Below, piece after piece: positions 13,437 through 23,202 of a stretch of 41,009 bases of DNA. This DNA is from Purshia tridentata (Eukaryota > Streptophyta > Magnoliopsida > Rosales > Rosaceae). The first letter of the stretch is position 1, and each line of letters begins with the position of its first letter. Location: NCBI GenBank assembly GCA_003254885.1, contig QANT01008576.1, positions 1-41,009 on the forward strand. The letters run 5' to 3'. The notes beneath the pieces were generated by a model. The model was not told where the DNA came from. It did not search any database and was given only the letters and a program-made list of their open reading frames with translations. The position numbers and the translations under genes were made by a program.

Positions 13437-16400
13437 TTATCGAGCCGTCAGCACTGTTATGGAAAATTCATTTGTTGAAGTGGTTTCATTCTTACTTGAA
13501 GAAGAATCTACCTCAGATGATGGATATCTTCCTACAAAGAAACCTGGCTTTTTGGGTTGAGGCAAGGCACTCTCTCCACCCAACATCAGAACCACAGACG
13601 ACATGGTTGGCCTGTTTTCAGGAAGCTCTTGCACACATAATAGACTAACATGTATGCACCGCAAGGCTTCTGATAGACTGCATGAGTCCCTGATGCATTC
13701 ATCAATCAGCTCTGAAGACCTTCCTTCTTTCCACAGCCTCCACACCTGAGCCATATATAAAACATTAAACACAAGATTGAATACAAGTAAGGAATTCAGT
13801 GGTTGTTATATACTTACATGCCCAACGAGGTTAAGGTTGTAACTTGGATCATAAAACCCTTTGCTTCTCTTTCCACTTACTGTCTCTAGCACCAAAATTC
13901 CAAAGCTAAAAACATCGGATTTTGTAGAGAACTGACCATCAATGGCATATTCTGGTGCCATATAACCACTGTACCACGTCACAAGAATCAAAACACTTAA
14001 ATTAAGAAACTAGTGCATAACAGGAAGAGGTGTAATATTGTATACTTACTAGGTTCCAACCACGTTTTTCGTAACTCCTTCAGTCTGATCTCCACCAAAA
14101 GTTCTAGCCATGCCAAAGTCTGAAATTTTTGGGTTCATCTCCTTGTCAAGCAACACATTGCTTGCTTTAAGATCTCTATGAATAATCCTCAATCTGGAAT
14201 CTTGATGCAGATAGAGAAGACCCCTAGCGATCCCACAGATAATATGGAAGCGTTGAGGCCAATTCAGCAGTCTACCTTGAGTTTGATCTGGGAAGTAGTT
14301 TGATTCATGTTACTCCAATTTGAAGTCTCATAAGAACAAATTAAAGAGTTTTCAGACCTATGGAACAAAGTGTAGTAAAAGTGTAAACAAATTCATCAGG
14401 ATAGGGTAAGTTTTAAAGGATCCAAACTAAAAATGTAGAAGTCCAAGCTTTTGTTGGGCATGTATTCGTAAATGAGCGATTTCTCTTCTCCCTGAATGCA
14501 ACAACCAAGAAGCTTTACAAGATTTCGGTGCTGAAGTTTGGCAATCAGCATTACTTCATTTTTGAACTCGGTTGGTCCTTGCCCAGACCATTGTGAGAGC
14601 CTCTTCACAGCAAATTCTTGGCCATCTGCTAGTCTACCCTGAAAATTCTCATTAGCAAAAGGATTACGAAGTTTTGATGATATTTATGGTTCTTATGCTC
14701 ACATATTAGAAATTTACCTAGCAAAAGGATTACGAAGTTTTGATGATATTTATGGTTCTTATGCTCACATATTAGAAATTTACCTAGCAAAAGGATTACG
14801 AAGGTTTGATGATTTTTATGATTCTTATGCTCACATATTAGAAATTTACCTTGTACACTGATCCAAAACCACCTTCTCCAAGCTTCATGTTGGACGAAAA
14901 GTTATCCGTGGCAGTGACTATTGTGGACAAGCTAAATAATGGTAGCTCCAGGTCTTCTGCTTCATTGTTCTGACCCATCATTCCATCTTTCCCCATTTAA
15001 TACAAAGAATAAAAATATAGACAAAAATAAAGATCAGTTTGTCATCAAGCATAATAAACAAGTAGAGAACAAAAGTAATTACATTCCAATTGACCATTAA
15101 TTAAATTAGAAAATGATTGAATCTTCTGCATTCTTACCCTACATCAAGCAGCTTCTTCAGCTGGTAGTTAAATAATAGGCCTTATTGACCATATTCATTT
15201 GATTTCGTCAATATTCTTTGTTTCCTAGGCCTTATTTCTAGTTCTGGCTTTACCATGCTACCATGTGTTTAGGTTCTCAATCATAGCATGAAATGAAATC
15301 ATGCACCATCCATTCAATCCGCATGACATCTTCCTTAGTGCAGATTAAGTTGATATAGTCATGTGGATGTTGGCCGGATACATATTCATAAACTCTGCAG
15401 TTTTGTGTTGTATTCATTCTAGTCTTAAAACAAGAGCTTCAGTTGCTACAAATTGGAATGAAACTATTAGACCTGAATTCACCTAGTCTATTAGTTCATC
15501 ATGCCATCCTCAAATTTAGACAGGGACTTGAAATGTGGTATTGTGGTCAATGTGCCAAAATTTTCTTTGGTTAGCGACAATGTTTCATTGTGGAATACTT
15601 TTCTAGAGCATTTGAAGTTGAGATTAAATGAGAACACATCAAAGCGGTTCTAGCTTATTCAGGATATTACACTGCAGAATGGATGTAAGTAGTCTTTCTT
15701 TGCTTTGCCATTTGGAAATCACAAAGACGATATGCTTTACAAAGTTGAAGGTGGTTAGAGGAGAAATGTTACCTTTGAAATTTGTCCTCCTTCTGTGAAT
15801 GCAATAAAGAGCTAAGAGCGTCACTGAGACAATGGAAACAGCTGATACAACTATCACTATCATCTTTGTCTTAGGCCAATTGCTTTCTTCTTCATAGTTA
15901 ATTTCAACAGGTCAAAATAAACATATCATGGCCAAAATAAAAAATAAAAAAAATATGAGAAAAAAAAAATAATGGGAATAAGAATTAGCAAAACAAAATC
16001 TGTTTCACATACTTAAGTCGGAAGCAGGAATTCGAACATACAGATCGTGCCCGGCATCAGGGAGCTTCCTAATGCCGATAAGATCACCAAGCCAAATGGT
16101 GCAACCACTGCCTTCTGTGACATTAGAGCTTGTGTAAGCCACACAAGAACAGTTGTTCAAGCACTGTGCCCTGCATTTATTGAGACTCATACTTTGGTTG
16201 AACCAAGAATGTGTGGCATCTGGCAATTTCACCCCTGAATATTTTTTGAACCCATAATCTCTATTTTGGCAGATCAATGGTGTAATACGCACACAGCCTG
16301 CAGAGTTTTCTCCCATCTTCCAGTTCTCTGGTTCTTTGGGTTCAAACCCTTTTAAACAGCTGCAAACTTGAGAGTTGCTGATGTCACACAGTGCATAGGG

Positions 16401-16649
16401 GCCACAGCGACCATAGTTGTCACATATGTCTCCTGAAGTTGCTGCATTGATCCTTGAATATTCCAGTAGACTCCGGTAAACCCCAGCGTTTGAGAATCCC
16501 AACCCAAAGCTGCCATGTTTGGAAATCGAGGTGCTACCATCTTCTTCAAGGGATTGGGATTGAGTAATGGTATCAGTTGTTGCTGTTGAGGTTTTTGTTG
16601 CAGAGAGGGACAGATAAATCCCAATCAACACGAAGGAAAGAGTAGCCAT
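13437..16649 (-). CDS. SD1-type receptor-like kinase lacking the lectin domain, opposite-strand paralogue (599 aa)
   Basis: Minus-strand exons: 16649-16013, 15889-15773, 14986-14850, 14638-14428, 14287-14050, 13968-13818, 13745-13437, with the same phases as the other two kinases. Signal peptide about 1-24. A lectin stub ([12 protein letters not shown]) runs directly through [11 protein letters not shown] to the EGF-like module (CDNYGRCG from 77) and a PAN domain (about 133-210, [10 protein letters not shown]). Transmembrane helix about 222-241. Kinase: [10 protein letters not shown], Lys309, HRD 404-406, DFG 424-426, APEYA; it ends LTAR instead of LEAR, and LLNW replaces the usual LLDW. It shares the ectodomain deletion with the plus-strand paralogue but keeps about seven more residues at the junction. 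The exon 3 acceptor has moved and intron 3 has a triplicated segment. No frameshift or stop, so it is probably functional. Confidence 0.86.
14654..14851 (-). repeat. 66-bp unit in three tandem copies, spanning a splice donor
   Basis: Copies lie at 14654-14719, 14720-14785 and 14786-14851. Copies one and two are nearly identical; the third differs at a few sites. Read on the minus strand each unit begins AGGTAAATTTC, which at 14851-14848 is the end of exon 3 plus its GT donor, and ends CCTTTTGCT. The paralogous intron in the plus-strand gene (8231-8329) has a single equivalent segment, so the expansion arose in this gene. Confidence 0.9.
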
Positions 16650-16681
16650 TATTTTTCTTGGTCAAGGACTTCTGCGCTTAC

Positions 16682-16751
16682 TAAAGCGCCAATTACTACT
16701 TTTCAACAGTTGCAGATAAAGCGCCAATTACTACTTTTCAACAGTTGCAGA
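16682..16751. repeat. 35-bp direct tandem duplication just upstream of the third kinase
   Basis: Two identical adjacent 35-bp units (16682-16716, 16717-16751), each containing AAAGCGCCAATTACTAC and TTTTCAACAGTTGCAG, lie 33-102 bp before the ATG on the minus strand. They fall in the leader or core promoter. Confidence 0.9.
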
Positions 16752-17737
16752 TAGATACACTATAAATTTATGATGGAGGGTCTACAAGGGCATACTCCGT
16801 GAGCCACACGCCAGGTCACTATATGTGGCCCACTCTTGTTCTTGGTTTTAGTCGTATGCAGAAAAACTTGTACAAGATGTTGTTATCTCAGTTTTGAAGC
16901 ATAAGACGCAACACTGCAGCACATACGTTCACCAATAAAGATGGGAAATTACATCCTATTAAACAGAGATGTATACACAAAACCCTTCGAGAGAACATAG
17001 ATTCTCATTTAAACAAAAAAAATTATCGTCAAATTTGAACACGAATCAATTTTAATAGAATGTTCTGTCACTCAGTACTGTGGATCTAACAAGAACAGAA
17101 GCTAGAAGTTGAGTGGTGGCTTCCAGTGAACAAAAGATATTAATTTTTTGCAAATATCAGCAATAAATGGATTTGGGTAGCAACATGTGTAATACTAGTG
17201 GTCATCTGATATTGGATTTTGGGGACAGTTGCACTTGCAAGTTGGGACTTTAAGTGAGCACGTGTCTGAATCAAATTGCCATCTTTTGCTGGTCAGGATG
17301 GATTTAACAGTTGGGTGTTAATTAGGATTTAGGACCCAACGATCATTTGGTTTTTCAGAAATTCTTGTCGGACAAACTGTTAATCTAAGTCATTAATCAA
17401 CTTAAACCTTATTTAAACATATGATTTAATTAAACATTTAACAACATAATCTCAAATACCTGGTAAGCCGAACATTAAGAACGAGTTTTGCTCAACCTTT
17501 TTAAAATGAAAAGTTGATTGTGTTGAAACGGATATGGAAAATTAGGTGACATGTTACTTTCAAAGCAGTCCATGGGACCGAAATGTCAAAGTGTACGTGG
17601 TCATTAAAATTTTGTCAATGTGTATCTAGTTTATTGTTTTTCCACACTATTTGAAAGAAAATCTGTTACATGGCCCCAAAAATCAAGAAAATCTGTCCAG
17701 TCATTTAAAAAACTTTGTGTATGTAGGTGGGAAACCT

Positions 17738-18079
17738 AGGCCTGTTTGGTATTTTATTAAAAAATTATTTATTTTTAAAACAATAATGCTACACTTACCA
17801 CATTTTTATATTATAATTTTATACTATCTTATATGGCATTCATATATTGGACACTAAAAAAATAAAAATAAAAACCTTAAAAATAAGAAAATACCCTATC
17901 AGTATAATAATGACACATAAAATAGTACAACAAATATAGTATAAAAATGTGGTAAGAATAACATTATTTGTCATGTGAAACAGTTTTTAAATTTTAACAA
18001 TTGATTTTGAAAACTCACATTTTAAAAAAAAAAATCTTAATTTTTTTATAGAAAAATTTAAGATACCAAACATAGCCTA
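17738..18079. mobile_element. Inverted-repeat element with a second inverted repeat nested inside (MITE-like)
   Basis: The outer ends are AGGCCTGTTTGGTAT at about 17738-17752 and, inverted, ATACCAAACATAGCCT at about 18064-18079. Inside, ATGCTACACTTACCACATTTTTATA (about 17786-17810) pairs with sequence ending GTGGTAAGAATAACAT at about 17949-17964. Two nested non-autonomous elements fit best. The outer terminus resembles plant MITE ends with the TTTGGTA/TACCAAA motif, but I cannot fix the superfamily. Confidence 0.6.
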
Positions 18080-21002
18080 AACTTTTATGATTGCCTAGGA
18101 AAGGATTTCCTTTTCTTAGTTTCAAACTTCTTTCAACTTTTAGATATATTGGCATATTTAAAATATTTTAGTTGTACCTACTGCCTAGTCTGGCTTCTAG
18201 AAACATTAATTTGATCTTATGTCCTAGCCTCTTAGCTAGGTAGTACTAGTTACTAGTTAGTGCTATCCATGAAATCAGTCACCTACCACAGAAACGCAAA
18301 TTGAGTATACAAGTGCTCAGACTAGGATCGAATTAAAATGCCTATTGAGCTCAAACTTGGCTCAAATATTTTCTTTCAAATTTGAAGTTGGCTCAGCTCA
18401 GGCAGGTCAGGTCTTTTGTGAAACCAACTTGAGCTTAAGCTTAGCTCTACTCGACTCATTTTATTTTTTTTATACATATTCATGTTATGGGCATTATTAT
18501 TATAGGTGGGATAAGCATATAGGCATTATTATTATTATCTTTTTTTGTAAAATCCCATATTGCCTAGACATATATCTAACCTTTGAGTTTTGTAAGAGTA
18601 AGTTGTACCAAAAGGTTTACAATTGCCACAAACCTTGCAAATTTTAGTGAAAACAATCATTAATTTGATAAAATGTTAGACTTATCATAATATTGTCTAA
18701 ATTATTTCTAGTTGGAATATTGGCAGATCAAACAATAAGCAATCGGTTCCATGTAATCGGGTTGAATTGGCAGGGGGCTTTCTCTACCTTTAATTAGGTG
18801 TCTTTAGGTTGGACCTTTGGTATCTTTGCATTGACGGGCTATTCCCCCATTGTACTCAAATTTGGGCCGAGTCTTGGCCCAAATAATGGCTAAAGATTCT
18901 AAAAGTGCAGACAGCTTAAGCAGAACTTACCTGTGGGCCTGTGGATTGTGAGGGACATCATTGGAGTTGGGGTGGACAACACAGCCTTTCATATATATCA
19001 TATGTCTTTGTTCCATAAAGGCTTTTGTTATACCAATTTGAGATGGCTTGGAGATCATTGTGGGCACAGATCCTATCTGTCCAATCCCTGTTTATGTATA
19101 TAATGTCTGTGTGTTTATCATCTATATAGCCTTACTCATATGGATGACTGAGTCATTGAACCCAAATGATTACCAAAAGTGGTCAAAAAATATATATGTA
19201 GGCTGATAAAATATATATGTAGGCTGATTTGTGGATTTGCTTATGAAAATAACTTTAATTTTTTACTTTGTCCCTAAAGCTAAATCCTCTTACTTTGTTC
19301 CCCAAATTTACACTCTCATCTATACTTTTAATTCCGTTTATTATCTAGAGTTCTAGAGCTCTATTTTTAGTGATATTTATATCATTGTAAAAAAAAATGC
19401 ATAGCTTCAAGACAAGTATAAATTACTGATTTTGGTGGAAGTTTGATGAGTCAAAAATCAAGCCAAAGTTGAAATAAAAACTAGACTAATGAATGAAGTT
19501 GACGAAACTTGTCTATAGGAAATTATTTGTAAAATTTGGAAAGTAAAGTGAGAAAATTTAACTTTTAAGAACAAAATGAAAAAAAAATTAGTTTCAGAGA
19601 ACGAATCTATGAATAAACCATATATATATATATTTCAATCACGTGTTGGGTTCTTTCTCTTGTGCTCAATCACGAGCTTCTTCCCTAGATGAAGTCACAT
19701 TAGGCATTGTGATATTTGATGCGGGTCTAATTAGATTTGAATGGGTATTTGCTCTGTTTAAACGGGTTAAAACATTAGCTATAAGATCTTATTAAAATAG
19801 ATGTAACAGCAACCCGTCACATACCTTATTTAATACTAAATGAGAGATCTCACAACTAAAAAAGCATATATATATATATATATATATGTATATGTTACTT
19901 CCGGGACAAGGAAGATGAGATCGATGCAACATTATGGCATGTACAAGACAGGGTTTAGAATTCGTGAAGCAAAAGCCAGTTTCTTTTGTTTTATTTCTGG
20001 TGGACCTAGCTATATATTAATTATGAAGCATGATGAATGGGTGTTCCAAAAGATAATCTAAGGGAAACCCATCCCTTTTCTCATCACAAATTAAAAAGTT
20101 AGTTTTGTTTGTAGAAGACACTTGATGAACTCATTTCAAACCTAGCTAGATGATACCATTTTAATTTTATGACTTCATCATAGTTCATTCTCATCATCTT
20201 GAATTGCAATGATGTATTTTTTAATAAAATTTCATATTTTATATTCAAAAGTGATTAAGTTGGAGACAATATTAATTAATGCAACATAATAAAAAAAAAA
20301 TCAAAATTACAGTCCAGTTGAGACGCATGATAGTCGATCTTTAATTATTCAAGGTGCAGTGTATTGTCGACCAGCTGCTAGCTTCTGCTGTTCTATAATA
20401 TTTAATGTGAATTCACATTAACAACTCACATGTGGTGGCTTTATTTAAGGTTCTGTAGCATGTGGATTGTTTTGACTTTGCTTAATGAATAATCTATCAT
20501 CTATGGGAGGAATTGAAGGAATTATTCATTAATCAGTAGCTTTGTTAGAATTGAACACCCAATTAGGCATATGGCTGCCATTCTGCCAATAAAATGAAGC
20601 AGGTGGGGCGGGGAGTTGGATTTTCTTGACCCAAAATTTCATGCAACAACCCTGACTTCATATTTAAGAATATGGGAAATGTTATTATTAGTAAGTATTA
20701 TTTAATGTCAGTTTCGGCCAGCAGCTTGTTGCTTTATATATGATGTATGGCATTTGGATTCTCTATTTATTTCCTTTCCTTTTTCAATTCGAATTGTGTA
20801 ATGTAAACAAAATAGTTTATGTATGTAGTTTCTTTCACACTCAAAAAACATTTTATCTGTTGTTTTTTTACGATTGAATAATAAACACATGATTAAGATT
20901 AAAAAGCAAACAAAAATAAGTAGAGCATCTGAATCATGATAATATAAGACTCTTAGCTTAATTTTCTCCATTTTTGAGTCTTCTATATTGGGTGTTTAAT
21001 AT

Positions 21003-21425
21003 TCTTAGCCTTTTTTGCACATTTACCATCAAACTTTGTACCATGTGCGCAAATACCACCTATAAATTTGTTTTTGGCTGATTACCACTCATGAGTTGCA
21101 AATGGTGTTAACACTTACCATTACATTTTTTGGATGGAATGTACTGGCATATGCTACATTAGCACAATTTGCAAAGTATGAGTGGTATTTGTGCACAAGA
21201 TTTAAGTTTGAATTGGTAAATGTGAAAAATAGCCAATGTTTTTTGCCTAAACTTTATAGGTGCTAAATATGCAACCAACAAAAAAAAAAAAAACCAAAAG
21301 ACTTTATAATTAAATGGAAAATTAGATGGAATATAACGGCATGTGTCACATTAGCACCATTTGCAAAGTATGATTGACAATTAGTAAAGAAAATTTAAGA
21401 GTGATATTTGCGCACATAGTGTCAA
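21003..21425. mobile_element. Imperfect foldback element plus a partial extra copy
   Basis: TTGCACATTTACC with GTGCGCAAATACCAC (about 21015-21059) recurs inverted as GTGGTATTTGTGCAC and GGTAAATGTGAAAAATAGCC (about 21182-21235). A direct partial copy of the inner segment (GATGGAAT...ACATTAGCAC(A/C)ATTTGCAAAGTATGA) is found at about 21133-21173 and again at 21325-21372. The arms are diverged, so this looks like an old MITE or rearranged foldback element. Confidence 0.55.
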
Positions 21426-23079
21426 GTCTGTATATTATTCATTAATGTGCTAGAGCAAGAATCAAAACTTTATTGTAGGCATGGAGCTCCTTACGACTCA
21501 TTTGGGACTTGTTTTTGCTAAATGCAAGTTTGAGTTCCTTGGTAGTCGAAAGTTCGAAATTGATTCATGGGAGCTAGGCTTCCCTTCTTCTCAATGGTCT
21601 ATGGATATGGAATGTTGCCATGTTGGTTTGTAGGCTTTAATAAATTCATTTTATCTTTTTTTTTCCCTCAATTTTGTAAATTAATTAGCACTAGAATTAG
21701 GTAATCAATCAAGTAATCAACTGCAACCGGCCTTTAATTTGATAGCTAGGTAGCAACTCCATTTATAATTCATCCCCGAATACTTTTGAACGCAATGGAA
21801 ATCATGCCTAATATGTCATCTTCCATTTTAGCCCACGAAAATTCTGACATAACTTCCAACATTAATTAATTTTTATTTTGAAGAGTTTATACGTTTAATT
21901 AAAGTAGCAGAACTTGGTTCGCCTTCCAAGTTTGACAAAGAAATAGTATCATTTTTAAAATTTTAATCAGACATGCCAACTTGAAACGACCTGGAATCTT
22001 GAAACTAATTAATTATTAATTAATAACATATAATGAATATAAAAAATAAGATAAGATCATAAGACTAAGAGTTGGTACGTGGCAGGTAGGTAGGTAGGTT
22101 AGTTTGGTAATTTTAGTGGCTTGCCAGTTTGGGTCAGCATGCAGCTTCTAATACGTCATCTCTTTTTGTCCCCGTTAGTTTGCACAAAGTCAAATACTAT
22201 CAACTTCCATCTCATCGATCCAATACTAAAAAGGATAAATTTGCTATCAACTAATTTACGGTCCAAATTCATAAACTTCGATAATTGGACCCCCAAACCC
22301 ATTTCCATTTCAACAAATAAGTATACTTATTCTACCTCCTAATTATTGGTCAAAATATATTCTATCCACTTCTTAGAAGGAATTTCAAATTAAAATTCAT
22401 CTTTTATAAAAATTAGACTTTCAAATATCATTGATTTCTAACAACTAAGATAAAAGTTTAGATTTTTTATCTATATTATTTTCACTTATATCAATTTTAA
22501 TTGTATATTGATGAACTTAAACCAGCATCTTTTTTTTTTTGATCGCTAACTGATGAACAAAGTCGCCCTTTTAATAAATAAGTTTGATTGTTTAATGCAT
22601 TAAAATCAACAAAATAATATTACATAAATTAACACCTTCCCTTTGTCCTCTTATATATACCCTCCAATATCTTATAATTAAATAAATAGTAAGATGTTTC
22701 TAATGAAAAAAATAAATAGTAAGATGTTAACTAAAATCATTGAGAAAATGACTTTTTATTTTGGATAGAAAATAACATCTTCTAGAGCTTTTGTTGTTTG
22801 TTTGATTTTGGAAAAAAAAAAAAAAAAAGAAGGAGGCTTTGTTTGAAAGGACCATGATGATGAGCCGTGAGCGTGACACCAACCTAGCATCATTATTCAT
22901 TTACTCCTCTAATGATAACCACGAAAAAGAAAAAGAAAAAAAAAACCAAAATTAGAAAACACATTTATACTAGGCTACTAGAAAACAATTCACAGAGAGA
23001 CGACACCGTTTATGCAGGCCAACAAAAATATCAGCCACCAATAAGAAATTAAACTACTTTAACTAATCCCATATTCGAC

Positions 23080-23088
23080 TATAAAAAG
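23080..23088 (+). promoter_or_regulatory. Probable TATA box of FQR1
   Basis: TATAAAAAG stands 115-123 bp before the FQR1 ATG. A start of transcription about 30 bp downstream would give a leader of roughly 90 nt. The motif and spacing are good; no other evidence supports it. Confidence 0.5.
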
Positions 23089-23202
23089 AGTTTGGCTCCC
23101 CCATTAGCTTTGCAGCTCACGTTCCAAAAATTTAGTTCCAAAAAAAATCAAGAAAAACTTACAGCGAAATAGAAAAATCACAGACTCAGGAGAACTCCAT
23201 TC

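Larger units (their letters stand above)
16650..23202. other. 6.5-kb gene-free AT-rich region
   Basis: This lies between the divergently transcribed third kinase and FQR1. I found no open frame with a recognisable domain and no RNA gene. It holds the inverted-repeat elements described at 17738-18079 and about 21003-21425, a 20-bp tandem duplication ending GTAGGCTGAT at about 19188-19228, a TA microsatellite at about 19866-19888, and several poly-A runs. The last few hundred bases should be the FQR1 promoter. Confidence 0.6.

Noticed and set aside
13289..13648. Plus-strand open frame of 119 codons
   Set aside because: It overlaps the last exon of the minus-strand kinase in antisense; the minus-strand reading is clearly a kinase C-terminus.
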